A DNA stretch of 64,000 nucleotides from an uncultured Pseudovibrio sp. (GCA_947496145.1 CANMBS010000032.1:1-64000), one strand, 5' to 3'. Shown: positions 1 through 10,892, counted from the first letter of the stretch. Made by a program: numbers and translations. The notes: a model not told the origin generated them from the sequence alone.

Positions 1-74
<74 letters not shown>

Positions 75-267
75 CCGCTTGGGTGGTACGCCGTGTGGCG
101 TGGGGAGCTATTTAGCTTCCCTCCTGACCCTTGGCAAGGCCTGAAATTGAAAAAAACGATGTTACCAGCAAAAAACTTGAAGGAACCTGCCAGCCTGTGA
201 ATTTCCTGCTGAAACAAAGGCTTGTCGAAACAACGGAATTTCACGAAGCATTACAGTCTCAACAAAC

Positions 268-306
268 AAAAAGTCCCTGCCACTCGTAAGAGCAACAGGG
301 ACTTTT
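268..306 (-). terminator. intrinsic terminator of the HU gene
   Basis: An 11-bp inverted repeat (AAAAGTCCCTG with CAGGGACTTTT) is followed on the minus strand by a T run. It lies 24 bases after the HU stop codon. Confidence 0.9.
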
Positions 307-329
307 CAACTCGAAACGAACAAGCCTAA

Positions 330-605
330 TTAGGCGTTGACCGCGTCCTTCAGGCCTTTACCAGCTTTAAACTTCGGAGTTTTGGATGCTGGAATCTGAA
401 TGGTTTCGCCTGTGCGTGGATTACGGCCTTCAGTTGCCGCACGAGCGGAAACTGAGAAATTGCCAAATCCGATGATCCGAACTTCATCGCCGCTCTTCAG
501 GGTTTCAGTGATTGCCTCAAAAGATGCCTCTACTGCTTCGCCTGCCTGCGCTTTGGTCAAGCCAGTTTTTTCTGCAACGGCCCCGATCAGATCATTCTTG
601 TTCAT
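330..605 (-). CDS. hupB: DNA-binding protein HU (beta type)
   Basis: This 91-residue protein has the length and sequence of the HU/IHF family: an N-terminal helical dimerisation part beginning MNKNDLIGAVAEKTG, the GFGNF motif near residue 47, and the GRNPRTGE DNA-binding arm near residues 60-67. HU is a nucleoid-associated dimer that bends DNA without sequence specificity. It follows lon on the same strand with about 190 bases between, and lon has its own terminator there, so it is probably transcribed alone. The gene order lon-hupB is common in proteobacteria. Confidence 0.97.
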   Translation of the reverse strand: MNKNDLIGAVAEKTGLTKAQAGEAVEASFEAITETLKSGDEVRIIGFGNFSVSARAATEGRNPRTGETIQIPASKTPKFKAGKGLKDAVNA

Positions 606-739
606 GACTGTCCCTTTCTAAAATAACGTGGGGAATGCTTAGATTCGCGCTGCACTCCTAAATCGGACATTCGTTGCAAATTGAGTTCAAATCAAGTCGC
701 AAACCGCAGAAAACAGCCAGTTTTTTAGCGCTATCAACC

Positions 740-770
740 AAAAAAAGCCCCGGAACTTGTCCGAGGCTTT
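740..770 (-). terminator. intrinsic terminator of lon
   Basis: A 9-bp stem with one G-U pair (AAGCCTCGG with CCGGGGCTT) is followed by seven T residues on the minus strand, just after the lon stop codon. It separates lon from hupB. Confidence 0.88.
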
Positions 771-795
771 CCTATCCACAATCAGGCCACTCGTA

Positions 796-3225
796 TTAAT
801 GCGCAACGACGCCTGAACCCTTGTCATCTTTAACCAATGCTTCGGAGCTGGATTTTTCTTCCTCTTCGCTCCATTCGATGGCCTCAGGCATACGAACCAG
901 AGCATGTTCAAGGACTTCATCCATGCGAGCTACTGGAATAATTTCCAACTCGTTTTTCACATTGTCAGGAATATCTGCCAGATCCTTGGCGTTATCCTGA
1001 GGGATCAGAACCTTCTTAATGCCGCCGCGCAGAGCTGCAAGAAGCTTCTCTTTCAGACCACCGATTGGCAGTACGCGGCCACGCAGCGTGATCTCACCCG
1101 TCATCGCCACATCGCGGCGAACCGGAATACCAGTCATTACAGAAATGACAGTGGTCGCCATAGCGATACCAGCGGATGGACCATCTTTTGGTGTCGCCCC
1201 TTCCGGTACGTGAACATGCAGTTCGCGCTTGTCAAACAATGGTGGCTCAATACCAAAGTCTTCAGAACGGGACCGGACATAAGAAGCAGCCGCAGAAATG
1301 GACTCCTTCATCACATCGCGCAGGTTACCAGTTACGGTCATCTTACCCTTGCCCGGCATCATGACACCTTCAATGGTCAGCAGCTCACCACCAACCTCGG
1401 TCCACGCCAGACCGGTGACAACACCAACCTGATCTTCTTCTTCAACCTGACCAAACCGGAAGCGTGGAACACCAAGGTATTCCTCGACAATCTCAGGATC
1501 GACAGAAATAGATTTCTTATCCGCTGTCAGAATGTCCTTCACAGCCTTACGCGCAAGAGTGTTCATCTCACGTTCAAGGTTACGAACACCAGCTTCACGG
1601 GTGTAAAGACGGATCACCTTCTGAAGAGCTTCATTAGAAACTTCAAACTCACCATCCTTCAAACCGTGATTCTTCACGGCCTTTGGCAGTAAGTGACGAC
1701 GACAGATCTCAATCTTCTCATCTTCGGTGTAACCGGCAATACGGATGATCTCCATACGATCCATCAGAGGACCTGGAATATTCAGCGTATTAGCAGTGGT
1801 CACGAACATAACGTCAGAAAGATCGTATTCCACTTCCAGATAATGATCCATGAAGCTGCCGTTCTGCTCAGGATCAAGAACCTCAAGCAAAGCAGAGGAT
1901 GGATCACCACGGAAATCCATGCCCATCTTGTCGATCTCATCGAGCAGGAACAGCGGGTTGGATTTCTTCGCCTTCTTCATGGACTGAATGACTTTACCCG
2001 GCATGGAGCCGATGTAAGTGCGGCGGTGACCACGAATTTCAGCCTCATCCCGCACGCCGCCAAGGGACATACGTACGAATTCACGACCTGTTGCCTTCGC
2101 AATGGACTTACCAAGAGAAGTCTTACCAACGCCTGGAGGACCAACAAGACACAGAATTGGGCCGCGCAGCTTGTTCGCGCGCTTCTGCACCGCAAGGTAC
2201 TCAACAATGCGTTCTTTAACCTTCTCAAGACCAAAGTGATCCGTATCCAGAACCTTCTCAGCCAGCTTCAGGTCATGCTTGACCTTGGACTTCTTGCTCC
2301 ACGGAATACCAATGAGCCAGTCAAGATAATTGCGAACGACAGTCGCTTCCGCAGACATCGGGCTCATCTGCTTCAGCTTCTTAAGCTCAGCATTAGCCTT
2401 CTCGCGAGCTTCCTTGGACAGCTTTGTCTTTTCAACGCGCTCTTCCAGCTCAGCAAGTTCGTCACGGCCATCTTCGCCATCGCCCAGCTCTTTCTGAATG
2501 GCCTTCATCTGCTCATTCAGATAGTACTCGCGCTGGGTTTTCTCCATCTGGCGCTTCACGCGGGAGCGAATGCGCTTTTCTACCTGCAGAACGGAGATTT
2601 CACTCTCCATCATGCCCAGCACCTTCTCAAGGCGCTCAGCAACGGAAACAGTGCCAAGCAATTCCTGCTTGTCCTGAATCTTCACAGCCAGGTGAGATGC
2701 AATTGTGTCAGCAAGTTTCGAGAAGTCGTCAATCTGATTAACAGCGCCGAGAACCTCAGGAGACACCTTCTTATTCAGCTTCACGTAGTTCTCAAACTCG
2801 GAAATCACTGAACGGCCAAGCGCCTCAACCTCAACCTCGTCACCGCCAGCCTCATCAAGAATGACAGCTTCCGCTTCATAAAGGTCTTCGCGATCAGTAA
2901 AGCTGCCAATCTCGGCACGCGCTCCACCCTCAACCAGAACCTTCACGGTATTATCAGGCAGCTTTAAAAGCTGCAAAACTGTTGCAAGCGTACCGACCTT
3001 GTAAATCTGATCGGTAGCAGGATCATCATCCGCCTCGTTCATCTGGGTCGCAAGCAGAATTTGCTTGTCAGACTCCATCACCTCTTCGAGAGCGCGGATC
3101 GATTTCTCGCGCCCTACAAACAGCGGCACGATCATATGAGGGAATACGACGATGTTGCGCAGTGGGAGAACTGGAAAAACTGAAGTTTCCGTTTCTTCTA
3201 CCGGGCGCATTTCATTGTCAGCCAT
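796..3225 (-). CDS. lon: ATP-dependent protease Lon
   Basis: Lon is a cytoplasmic hexameric AAA+ serine protease that degrades misfolded and regulatory proteins. The protein (809 aa) has the N-terminal substrate-recognition domain starting FPVLPLRN, Walker A GPPGVGKT at about 362-369, Walker B FLLDEIDK at about 426-433, and the protease Ser-Lys dyad: Ser684 in PKDGPSAG and Lys727 in GGLKEK. The start is taken at the ATG at 3225, six bases after AAAGGAA; a TTG five codons upstream is in frame but has no ribosome-binding site. The length is close to the E. coli enzyme (784 aa). An RpoH-like promoter lies upstream, consistent with heat-shock control. Confidence 0.98.
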   Translation of the reverse strand: MADNEMRPVEETETSVFPVLPLRNIVVFPHMIVPLFVGREKSIRALEEVMESDKQILLATQMNEADDDPATDQIYKVGTLATVLQLLKLPDNTVKVLVEGGARAEIGSFTDREDLYEAEAVILDEAGGDEVEVEALGRSVISEFENYVKLNKKVSPEVLGAVNQIDDFSKLADTIASHLAVKIQDKQELLGTVSVAERLEKVLGMMESEISVLQVEKRIRSRVKRQMEKTQREYYLNEQMKAIQKELGDGEDGRDELAELEERVEKTKLSKEAREKANAELKKLKQMSPMSAEATVVRNYLDWLIGIPWSKKSKVKHDLKLAEKVLDTDHFGLEKVKERIVEYLAVQKRANKLRGPILCLVGPPGVGKTSLGKSIAKATGREFVRMSLGGVRDEAEIRGHRRTYIGSMPGKVIQSMKKAKKSNPLFLLDEIDKMGMDFRGDPSSALLEVLDPEQNGSFMDHYLEVEYDLSDVMFVTTANTLNIPGPLMDRMEIIRIAGYTEDEKIEICRRHLLPKAVKNHGLKDGEFEVSNEALQKVIRLYTREAGVRNLEREMNTLARKAVKDILTADKKSISVDPEIVEEYLGVPRFRFGQVEEEDQVGVVTGLAWTEVGGELLTIEGVMMPGKGKMTVTGNLRDVMKESISAAASYVRSRSEDFGIEPPLFDKRELHVHVPEGATPKDGPSAGIAMATTVISVMTGIPVRRDVAMTGEITLRGRVLPIGGLKEKLLAALRGGIKKVLIPQDNAKDLADIPDNVKNELEIIPVARMDEVLEHALVRMPEAIEWSEEEEKSSSEALVKDDKGSGVVAH

Positions 3226-3383
3226 CTCTATTCCTTTCAAAATGCAGTTTCCAACCGAAAACCGCGAAAAAGCGCAACCTAAAAATCAACTAGGCCAAAT
3301 TGGCATTCGTAGAATTTCAAAGGCCGAACCCTCCCGCCCCATCCGGGCACGAAAAAATCCGCCAAGCCGCGAACTAGACCTAA

Positions 3384-3413
3384 TACGTGGAGACACTGCC
3401 TCCAAGTGTCAAG
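3384..3413 (-). promoter_or_regulatory. RpoH-like (heat-shock) promoter candidate for lon
   Basis: The minus strand reads CTTGACA (3413-3407), a 14-base spacer, then CTCCACGTA (3392-3384). This resembles the sigma-32 consensus CTTGAAA / CCCCATNTA. It lies about 160 bases before the lon start. The spacer overlaps a small inverted repeat, TGGAG...CTCCA. Confidence 0.4.
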
Positions 3414-3589
3414 CACCCCGCTTCCAAGTCTTCGAGCGAACTGTTGATATAATAAGCTTTTCGGGCATTTACGCCTGCCTATCACCTTTCAGTTACCTCA
3501 GCACTTCAACCGGAATACCTTCTTTTTGGTCATGATCCGCAATTACGCAGAACACTCATATTCGTCTCATCATGCACAATACATGAGAC

Positions 3590-3630
3590 AAAAAATGGGC
3601 GGCACTTTTTCAAGAAGTAACCGCCCAAAT
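3590..3630 (-). terminator. intrinsic terminator of clpX
   Basis: The minus strand has TTTGGGCGG, an inner hairpin (ACTT...AAGT), then CCGCCC followed by ATTTTTTG. It sits about 50 bases after the clpX stop. The rest of the 3226-3681 gap holds only the lon upstream region. Confidence 0.88.
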
Positions 3631-3681
3631 TCAACTCAATACATGCGAGCGACGCCTGACAGCGATCAGCAACCAGCAAAT

Positions 3682-4947
3682 TTACGCGCTGGTTGCAGAA
3701 TTCTCAGCGCGATCCTCGTAAATATACAAAGGACGCGCCTCACCATCGACGACTTCCGCAGAAATCACCACTTCCTTGACACCCTTCAGTCCAGGAAGCT
3801 CATACATTGTTTCAAGCAGGATTGCTTCAAGAATAGAGCGCAAGCCACGAGCACCTGTCTTACGCTCAATCGCCTTGCGTGCAATCGCTTTTAATGCGTC
3901 TTCATGGAAGGTCAGCTCAACGTTTTCCATCTCAAACAAACGCTGGTACTGAGCAACCAAAGCGTTCTTAGGCTCACGCAAAATGGAAACCAGAGCATCT
4001 TCGTCCAGATCCTCCAGAGTTGCGATCACCGGCAGACGGCCAACAAATTCAGGAATAAGACCGAACTTGAGCAGATCTTCCGGCTCCAGATCAGCAAACA
4101 ATTCGCCCGTCTTACGATCTTCCGGCGCCATAACAGATGCACCAAAGCCGATAGAAGTGGACCGGCCACGATCAGAAATGATCTTGTCCAGACCCGCAAA
4201 CGCACCACCACAAATAAACAGAATATTCGTGGTATCCACTTGCAGGAACTCCTGCTGCGGGTGTTTACGGCCACCTTGAGGCGGAACGGAAGCCACAGTG
4301 CCTTCCATGATCTTCAGCAATGCCTGCTGAACACCCTCACCGGAAACATCACGGGTAATGGAAGGGTTCTCTGCCTTACGTGTAATCTTGTCCACTTCAT
4401 CAATGTAAACAATACCGCGCTGAGCACGCTCAACGTTGTAGTCTGCAGACTGAAGCAGCTTCAGAATAATGTTTTCAACGTCTTCACCAACGTAACCCGC
4501 TTCAGTCAGCGTGGTTGCATCAGCCATTGTAAACGGAACATCCAGAATGCGCGCAAGCGTTTGTGCCAGATGGGTTTTACCGCACCCGGTAGGACCAACC
4601 AGCAAAATGTTAGACTTTGCAAGCTCAACATCGTTGTTTTTGGAAGCATGATTGAGGCGCTTGTAGTGGTTATGAACCGCTACAGACAGAACCTTCTTGG
4701 CTCGTCCCTGCCCAATCACATAGTCGTCCAGAACGCCACGAATTTCCTGAGGTGTCGGGATCCCGTCACGAGATTTCACCAGCGAAGACTTGTTCTCTTC
4801 GCGAATGATATCCATGCAAAGTTCGACGCATTCATCGCAGATGAATACCGTCGGACCCGCAATCAGCTTACGGACCTCATGCTGGCTTTTTCCGCAAAAC
4901 GAGCAGTAAAGCGTATTCTTGCTGTCGCTGCCGCTGGCTTTGCTCAT
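3682..4947 (-). CDS. clpX: ATP-dependent Clp protease ATPase subunit ClpX
   Basis: ClpX is the AAA+ unfoldase that feeds substrates to ClpP. The 421-aa product has the N-terminal C4 zinc finger (Cys15, Cys18, Cys37, Cys40), Walker A GPTGCGKT at 118-125, the pore-loop motif GYVG at 151-154 and Walker B YIDEVDK at 181-187. Length and start match the family. It lies between clpP (upstream) and lon (downstream) on the same strand but has a 364-base gap from clpP and its own terminator, so it is probably a separate unit. ClpXP also degrades cell-cycle regulators in alphaproteobacteria. Confidence 0.98.
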   Translation of the reverse strand: MSKASGSDSKNTLYCSFCGKSQHEVRKLIAGPTVFICDECVELCMDIIREENKSSLVKSRDGIPTPQEIRGVLDDYVIGQGRAKKVLSVAVHNHYKRLNHASKNNDVELAKSNILLVGPTGCGKTHLAQTLARILDVPFTMADATTLTEAGYVGEDVENIILKLLQSADYNVERAQRGIVYIDEVDKITRKAENPSITRDVSGEGVQQALLKIMEGTVASVPPQGGRKHPQQEFLQVDTTNILFICGGAFAGLDKIISDRGRSTSIGFGASVMAPEDRKTGELFADLEPEDLLKFGLIPEFVGRLPVIATLEDLDEDALVSILREPKNALVAQYQRLFEMENVELTFHEDALKAIARKAIERKTGARGLRSILEAILLETMYELPGLKGVKEVVISAEVVDGEARPLYIYEDRAENSATSA

Positions 4948-5167
4948 GAGATATAACCCCGCATCGTTTCAGGGGGACATATGCCCCTGCTAGAATTCTT
5001 AGTTCAACAGCGCAGCTTTCGCCTCGCTATTCTACTCACTTATCGCGTTTCGTGCTCCGCTTCCAGAGGGAAGCTTTGAAAATCACTAATAGCCACTCAC
5101 TTAAATGAGTTTTGGCTCGCAATAATCAACATTCCTTTAAGCCCCGCACGCAAAGTTCATTCCCTGT

Positions 5168-5196
5168 TAAAAAAACTTGCGTACGAGTTACGCATT
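5168..5196 (-). terminator. intrinsic terminator of clpP
   Basis: The minus strand reads TGCGTA-ACTCG-TACGCA followed by AGTTTTTTT, eleven bases after the clpP stop codon. The remaining gap up to clpX (4948-5167) shows no gene; it must contain the clpX promoter. Confidence 0.88.
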
Positions 5197-5206
5197 TAAA
5201 CCTGTT

Positions 5207-5842
5207 TTAAGCAGGCTCAATAACATTCAGGCTTTCGCGGTTTTCGATCACATTGTCAACAAGACCGAACTCTTTTGCCGCTTCCGCACTCATAAAGTTA
5301 TCACGCTCAAGCGCATCTTCAACTGCTTCAAGCGTCTGACCCGTGTGCTTCACGTAAATTTCATTCAGACGACGCTTCAGCTTCAGGATCTCTTGTGCAT
5401 GCAGCATGATATCCGCTGCCTGACCACGGAATCCGCCAGACGGCTGGTGAACCATCACCCGGCTGTTCGGAAGCGAGAACCGCATTCCTTTTTCACCAGC
5501 GGCCAGAAGCAGGGACCCCATGCTTGCAGCCTGACCGATACAAAGAGTGGAAATCTTCGGACGGATAAACTGCATAGTGTCATAAATAGCAAGTCCACTG
5601 GTAACAACGCCACCCGGGGAATTGATATAAAGCGCAATTTCTTTATTCGGGTTTTCCGCTTCCAGATAAAGCAACTGGGAACAGACCAGCGTCGCCATCG
5701 TATCTTCAACAGGTCCGGTCAGGAAGATAATACGTTCCTTCAGAAGCCGGGAGAAAATATCATAGGCGCGCTCACCCCGGTTGGTTTGCTCCACAACCAT
5801 CGGCACCAGGCTGTTCGTGTAGTACTCTACAGGATCGGTCAT
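5207..5842 (-). CDS. clpP: ATP-dependent Clp protease proteolytic subunit ClpP
   Basis: This is the serine peptidase that forms the double-heptamer chamber and works with ClpX and ClpA. The 211-aa protein shows the catalytic triad in family context: Ser107 (GQAASMGS), His132 (MVHQPSGG) and Asp181 (ERDNFMS), plus the INSPGG oxyanion/substrate segment near 73-78. It is the full normal length. It precedes clpX on the same strand, and an RpoH-like promoter lies just upstream. Confidence 0.98.
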   Translation of the reverse strand: MTDPVEYYTNSLVPMVVEQTNRGERAYDIFSRLLKERIIFLTGPVEDTMATLVCSQLLYLEAENPNKEIALYINSPGGVVTSGLAIYDTMQFIRPKISTLCIGQAASMGSLLLAAGEKGMRFSLPNSRVMVHQPSGGFRGQAADIMLHAQEILKLKRRLNEIYVKHTGQTLEAVEDALERDNFMSAEAAKEFGLVDNVIENRESLNVIEPA

Positions 5843-5888
5843 GCGTCATCCATTTTAAATATGCAGAAAACTTAAGTAAGCCCGGCAA

Positions 5889-5917
5889 CTTATCGGGCAC
5901 AACTATAAGCCTGCAAG
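5889..5917 (-). promoter_or_regulatory. RpoH-like (heat-shock) promoter candidate for clpP
   Basis: The minus strand has CTTGCAG (5917-5911), a 13-base spacer and CCCGATAAG (5897-5889), close to the sigma-32 consensus. It is about 50 bases before the clpP start codon. The rest of the 5843-6136 gap shows no gene. Confidence 0.45.
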
Positions 5918-6136
5918 AATCTTATATCGAAAAAAGCAACAAGCCCACCCGTGGGATGTCACCCTAGTCTTAAAGGCACTTTCCAAAAGGTAAAGCCACA
6001 AGGTTTATGGAGTGTTTCCATAATGCCCGTTATCCTTATCCCAATTATAAGGGAGCTTAAAGGCCACATTAGCCCTATCCCCCTAAGACAGCTTCAGATA
6101 TTTCGGCTTTCCACCTCAAATTTCAAGGGGGCCGAT

Positions 6137-6161
6137 AAAAAAAGGGGGCACACGGCCCCCT
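6137..6161 (-). terminator. intrinsic terminator of tig
   Basis: On the minus strand GAGGGGGC and GCCCCCTT pair around a short loop and are followed by seven T residues, 31 bases after the trigger factor stop codon. Confidence 0.92.
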
Positions 6162-6191
6162 CTTCCATTTCCCAGGCAAAACGCTTGGGTA

Positions 6192-7538
6192 TTATGCTTC
6201 GTCTTCGTCCTGAGCCATCAGCTCGTCTTTGGACACAACCTTGTCAGAAATCTGAGCCAGCTCCAGAATGTAGTCCACAACCTTCTCTTCGTAGATTGGG
6301 GCACGCAGGGAAGCCAGCGCCTGTTCGTTGTTCTTGTAGAACTCAAACACCTGCTGCTCCTGACCCGGGAACTGACGAACGCGGTCGAACAGAGCCTTCT
6401 GAACTTCTTCGTCGGTAACCTGAACTTTGTTCTGCTCACCAACTTCAGAAAGAACCAGACCAAGGCGCACGCGGCGCTCAGAGATCTTACGGTATTCAGC
6501 TTTTGCTTCTTCTTCGGTCGTTTCTTCGTCTTCGAAGGTCTTACCGGACTGCTGCATGTCAGCTTCAACCTGCTTCCAGACACCGTCAAACTCTGTTTCC
6601 AGAAGTTTTTCAGGCAGCTCGAAGGAGTACTCTTCGTCCAGCTTGTCGAGAAGAGCGCGCTTCACTTTCTGACGAGTCGCCGCACCGAACTGGCTTTCAA
6701 TCTGACCGCGAACGATTTCTTTCAGCTTCTCCAGAGACTCAAGACCCAGCTTGGTTGCCATTTCATCATCAATGGAAACTTCGCCCGGAGCTTCAATGCC
6801 CTTAACGTCGATGTCGAAGGTCACTGCACGACCAGCAAGGTTTGCTGCACCATATTCTTCAGGGAAGGTCACGTCGATGACTTTCTTGTCACCGATCTTC
6901 ATACCGACAACCTGCTCTTCAAAGCCTGGAATGAACTGGCCGGAGCCCAGAACGAGCTGACCATTTTCATCTTCACCACCTTCAAATGGCTCGCCGTCCA
7001 GCTTACCAAGGTAGTGCATGGTTACGCGGTCGCCGTCTTCAGCAGCTGCGCCTTCTTCGCGCGCTTCAAACGGACGGTTGCTTTCTGCGATCTGCTTAAC
7101 CTGCTCGTCAACTTCCTCTTCAGAAATTTCAACGATTGGGCGTTCAAGTTCAATCTTGGAGAAATCTACGATTTCAAACTCAGGCAGAACTTCATAAGAC
7201 ATGGTGAAAGCCAGATCAGCTTCACCAGCCAGAACTTTTTCAGCTTCATCTTCAGGAAGATCGATTTCTGGCTGAAGAGCTGGCTTTTCTTTGCGCTCTT
7301 CAATGGTCTTGGTGGTGGTTTCGTTGATCAGGTTACCGATCAGCTCAGCCATTGCCTGACGGCCATGAATTTTCTTCAGGTGAGATACTGGAACTTTACC
7401 CGGACGGAAGCCGTTAATGTTTACCTTAGACTTCAGGTCGTTAAGGTACTCATCGAGGCGGGTCGCCAGATCCGTCGCCGGGATAACGACTTTGAGTTCG
7501 CGCTTTAGGCCCTCGGCCAGGGTTTCTGATACCTGCAT
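6192..7538 (-). CDS. tig: trigger factor (ribosome-associated chaperone)
   Basis: Trigger factor binds the ribosomal exit tunnel and shields nascent chains. The 448-aa product starts MQVSETLAEGLKRE and has the ribosome-binding signature GFRPGKVP near residue 45, a central FKBP-type peptidyl-prolyl isomerase domain, and a C-terminal helical chaperone domain ending in an acidic tail. The open frame extends 26 codons further upstream to 7616, but that extension lacks family similarity, so the start at 7538 is preferred. It lies upstream of clpP, as in many proteobacteria. Confidence 0.96.
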   Translation of the reverse strand: MQVSETLAEGLKRELKVVIPATDLATRLDEYLNDLKSKVNINGFRPGKVPVSHLKKIHGRQAMAELIGNLINETTTKTIEERKEKPALQPEIDLPEDEAEKVLAGEADLAFTMSYEVLPEFEIVDFSKIELERPIVEISEEEVDEQVKQIAESNRPFEAREEGAAAEDGDRVTMHYLGKLDGEPFEGGEDENGQLVLGSGQFIPGFEEQVVGMKIGDKKVIDVTFPEEYGAANLAGRAVTFDIDVKGIEAPGEVSIDDEMATKLGLESLEKLKEIVRGQIESQFGAATRQKVKRALLDKLDEEYSFELPEKLLETEFDGVWKQVEADMQQSGKTFEDEETTEEEAKAEYRKISERRVRLGLVLSEVGEQNKVQVTDEEVQKALFDRVRQFPGQEQQVFEFYKNNEQALASLRAPIYEEKVVDYILELAQISDKVVSKDELMAQDEDEA

Positions 7539-7773
7539 TGGTCTTTGCTTCGTCCTTGATTTAGGACGTGTACCGACAAACCAACAATGGTTTGCCCCAG
7601 CACGGAAAACAATCACCAGTTTTGCAAGGAAGAAATGCGCTTAAAGGAGAACCCAAAAAGCCCTTATCCGCCTGGCGAAAAGGTGAGCATAAACCGAACC
7701 TCGACAACGCCCTCAACTTTTCCGTTTCCGATAAGCTACGGTCGTTTTTCTATGCACCGTATCACCGGGGATA

Positions 7774-7856
7774 TGGTGCGGCTGGAGGGACTCGAACCCC
7801 CACGGTCTCCCGCCAGAACCTAAATCTGGTGCGTCTACCAATTTCGCCACAGCCGC
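7774..7856 (-). tRNA. tRNA-Leu (anticodon TAG)
   Basis: The minus strand folds as a class II tRNA. The acceptor GCGGCTG pairs with CAGCCGC, the anticodon loop TTTAGGT gives TAG, a short variable arm is present, and the T arm is GGTTCGAGTCC. CCA is encoded at 7776-7774. It reads CUA leucine codons. Confidence 0.95.
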
Positions 7857-8121
7857 GTTGGTGGGGTAGCTACTTGGGAACCTGAGAGAAGTCAACCACC
7901 TAATGCACTGTTTGTGCCCAACAAGCGGTTTTCCACGCTATTTGTGCCAATCAACCTGTGCATTACGTCAGGCTGCGGGGTATTTGCATTGAAAAACTTG
8001 GCGTTCTCGGCCTGCTCCAACTTTTTCAGATCAGTCAGTTCCTCCTGCTTTTCCCTCCCCCATGAACGCCAGAACACAGGCAAAGTTATGTCCTCCTGCC
8101 GCAAAGCTGTAACAATGAAAA

Positions 8122-9642
8122 TCACAGACCGCCCGGATAGTGTGTGAGTTCCTCAATCACCTCAGGAATGTGCCCTACCAGATCCTCTGCGATCAAACCC
8201 GCACCGGCAATTTCCGCCGCACGCCCATGAACCCAGGCACCCTTCGCAGCAGCTTCATATCCCATCAGGCCCTGAGCCAGATATCCGCCAATCACCCCTG
8301 CCAGCACGTCCCCGGAACCTGCCGTTGCCAGCCATGGCGTTCCACTTGCATTGATCGCACTACGCCCATCGGGGGCAGCAATCACACTGTCTGCCCCTTT
8401 AAGCACCACAGTAGCGCCAGAGCGTTCTGCCGCCAGCAAAGCACGTTCCACTTTGCAATAAGTTGAGCCAGATGCATAAAGGTCAGGAAACAGACGCCGG
8501 AACTCCCCCTCATGCGGCGTCAGCACAACCCGCCCAGCGCAATCAGACTCTGCAATATACTCAAACAGGTACTCAGGCTTGTCTTCAAAAGACATCAGCG
8601 CATCTGCATCCAGCACAACGCCGCGCTCATCAGCAAGACACTCAATAACCCGCTCCTGCGTTTCCCGCCCGATACCAGCTGCAGGCCCGATCACCACACA
8701 GTTCAGCCGCTCATCTTCTAAAATACGCTCAAAATCAGCAATTCGCTCAGCAGGACGGATCATAATGCTGGTTAAGTGAGCCGCATGAACCAGCGCCGCC
8801 TGCTCCCGGGCTACCACAGTAACAAGGCCACTACCTGCCCGTTGTGCTCCCAGTGCGGCAAGCCGGCTTGCGCCAGTTGAAAACTTAGGACCGCTCACAA
8901 CAACGGTATGCCCTCTGTTGTACTTATGCCCGTCCACGGCAGGCACCTGAGGCACATCTCTCCAAATCTTATCACAGTTATAGCTGATGGTCGGCCCAAC
9001 ACGCTTCAGAACCTCCTCCTGAAGTCCGATCTGCTCAATAAACACGTCCCCGCAATAAGCACGCCCGGGAAATAGATAGTGCCCCGGCTTTGCACGAAAA
9101 AACGTGACTGTCATATCCGCCCGCACCGCACCCCCAAGCACAGCGCCGTTCTTTCCGCTCACCCCGGAAGGAAGATCAACCGCTACGCATTGCGCAGGAC
9201 TTTCATTGATCAGCGCAACAAGCTTTAAAACCTCATCATCCAAGGGGCGGCTAAGTCCCGCACCAAACAGCGCATCAACCACCACGTCGTCTTCACTCAG
9301 CCCCTCAAGCGCAGCCCGCATCTTGTCCATAGAGGTAAGGTTAAGCTCCATAGCATCGTAAGCAAGCTCTGCATCCCCCGCCAGTGTTTCCGGGTCCCCA
9401 ATCAATCCCACAGAGACCGCAAAACCATCGGCATGGGCAAGCTGTGCAACGACAAAACCATCTCCGCCATTATTTCCTGGCCCACATAAAACCAGCACAC
9501 GAGAATGAGGATGTAAGCATTGACGTATGACGTCAAACACAACCCGGCCTGCGTTCTGCATCAGTTCAATACCGGGAATACCGCCCTCAATAGTCAGGCG
9601 ATCCGCCTTACTCATCTGTAAAGGCGTCAACAACTCATGCAT
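8122..9642 (-). CDS. nnr: bifunctional NAD(P)H-hydrate epimerase / ADP-dependent NAD(P)H-hydrate dehydratase
   Basis: The enzyme repairs hydrated NADH and NADPH: the N-terminal YjeF domain epimerises the R form, and the C-terminal ribokinase-like domain dehydrates the S form using ADP. The 506-aa product has GPGNNGGDG near residue 54 in the first half. The C-terminal half has GTPWLATAGSGDVLAG near residue 440, containing the GxGD catalytic Asp. The total length matches the fused bacterial family. The ATG follows a GGAG ribosome-binding site. It lies near glnB-glnA but on the opposite strand, probably with its own promoter. Confidence 0.94.
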   Translation of the reverse strand: MHELLTPLQMSKADRLTIEGGIPGIELMQNAGRVVFDVIRQCLHPHSRVLVLCGPGNNGGDGFVVAQLAHADGFAVSVGLIGDPETLAGDAELAYDAMELNLTSMDKMRAALEGLSEDDVVVDALFGAGLSRPLDDEVLKLVALINESPAQCVAVDLPSGVSGKNGAVLGGAVRADMTVTFFRAKPGHYLFPGRAYCGDVFIEQIGLQEEVLKRVGPTISYNCDKIWRDVPQVPAVDGHKYNRGHTVVVSGPKFSTGASRLAALGAQRAGSGLVTVVAREQAALVHAAHLTSIMIRPAERIADFERILEDERLNCVVIGPAAGIGRETQERVIECLADERGVVLDADALMSFEDKPEYLFEYIAESDCAGRVVLTPHEGEFRRLFPDLYASGSTYCKVERALLAAERSGATVVLKGADSVIAAPDGRSAINASGTPWLATAGSGDVLAGVIGGYLAQGLMGYEAAAKGAWVHGRAAEIAGAGLIAEDLVGHIPEVIEELTHYPGGL

Positions 9643-9697
9643 AAAGCTCTCCGTTCCCGGCAGTTAAAATCCGGCAGATAGACGCAATAGTATCAGC

Positions 9698-10147
9698 TCA
9701 CCTGTTTGATTTGGGAGCGCCCTTTTCCTTTGCCTGCGCCTCAGGGCGCTCATCACAGGCGATCACCACATCTTGTGGCTGCGAAAGTTCAATGAGATTA
9801 CCGTCCGGGTCACGTATATAAACAGACAAAATAGGCGAGCGCGCACCTGTACGAAACACCGGCCCCTCAACAATTGCCACAGAGGCAGCATTGAGCCGCG
9901 CAATGGCAGAATCTAAACTCTCAACCAGAAAACAGAGGTCCGCAGTTCCCGGAACCTGCTCTTGCGCGATCGGTTCATGAGAAACATCAACGGGTTGAAG
10001 ATTGATTTTTTGCTGTCCGAAGTGGAGAGCACACCGCCCGCCGCCAAAGACAACCTCCTCCATGCCCAGCACATCCTGATAAAAGCGACTTGTTCGCTCA
10101 ATATCGTGAACCGTAAGCACAACATGATCCAGAGAAACCAGCCTCAT
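9698..10147 (-). CDS. VOC (glyoxalase/bleomycin resistance-like) family protein
   Basis: The 149-aa protein has the two beta-alpha-beta-beta-beta modules of the vicinal-oxygen-chelate fold: it begins MRLVSLDHVVLTVHDI with the first metal-type His, and ends with the YIRDPDGNLIEL motif carrying the Glu ligand. VOC proteins include dioxygenases, glyoxalases and resistance proteins, and the sequence does not say which. The start is set by AAGGAG six bases before the ATG at 10147; an upstream in-frame start is ignored. It is 55 bases upstream of nnr on the same strand, so the two may be cotranscribed. Confidence 0.88.
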   Translation of the reverse strand: MRLVSLDHVVLTVHDIERTSRFYQDVLGMEEVVFGGGRCALHFGQQKINLQPVDVSHEPIAQEQVPGTADLCFLVESLDSAIARLNAASVAIVEGPVFRTGARSPILSVYIRDPDGNLIELSQPQDVVIACDERPEAQAKEKGAPKSNR

Positions 10148-10421
10148 CACGCGCTCCTTAATACACACTCACCCCAAACGATCATCAGGGTCCTCACAAA
10201 ACTCTCAGGAAGCCCGAGGAACCCACCCAAAATCAGCATACCCCCGCGCTCTCCTCAGCACCAACACCTAGTTTTCGCCACTCCTAACAAAATCTTCATT
10301 GCATATTTTTTAATCACATCGCACACACTTTAAGCATCGGAGATATTTTACAGTCATTTACTAGTAAGTATTTTTCTCAGGAACTGCCCGATTTCGCGAC
10401 GTTTGCCAAAAATTTCAAAAC

Positions 10422-10437
10422 TGGCACGGTTTCTGCA
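10422..10437 (+). promoter_or_regulatory. sigma-54 (RpoN) promoter for glnB-glnA
   Basis: The sequence TGGCAC-GGTTT-CTGCA matches the -24/-12 consensus TGGCAC-N5-TTGCA in 10 of 11 defined positions, with exact GG/GC spacing. It is 116 bases before the glnB start. RpoN/NtrC control of glnBA is established in rhizobia and relatives. I could not point to a clear NtrC site upstream. The gap 10148-10553 holds nothing else. Confidence 0.8.
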
Positions 10438-10520
10438 TTCATATTTCCGTAAGTTTTGAAACGGGAACCCTCTGCACACGCGCTGGTCATTTTAAAGAGC
10501 ATGCCAGACTGGCCGCATGA

Positions 10521-10892
<372 letters not shown>

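Noticed and set aside
904-2811. Long open frames on the plus strand opposite lon (262 and 372 codons)
   Set aside because: They are antisense shadows of a clear lon gene, show no domains and are rich in His/Asn/Leu as expected from the reverse frame.
3904-4956. 350-codon plus frame opposite clpX
   Set aside because: Shadow of clpX with no family similarity.
7892-8125. Minus frame of 77 codons whose GTG overlaps the nnr stop (GTGA)
   Set aside because: Overlap is suggestive of coupling, but the sequence has no recognisable domain and a plus frame of equal length overlaps it.
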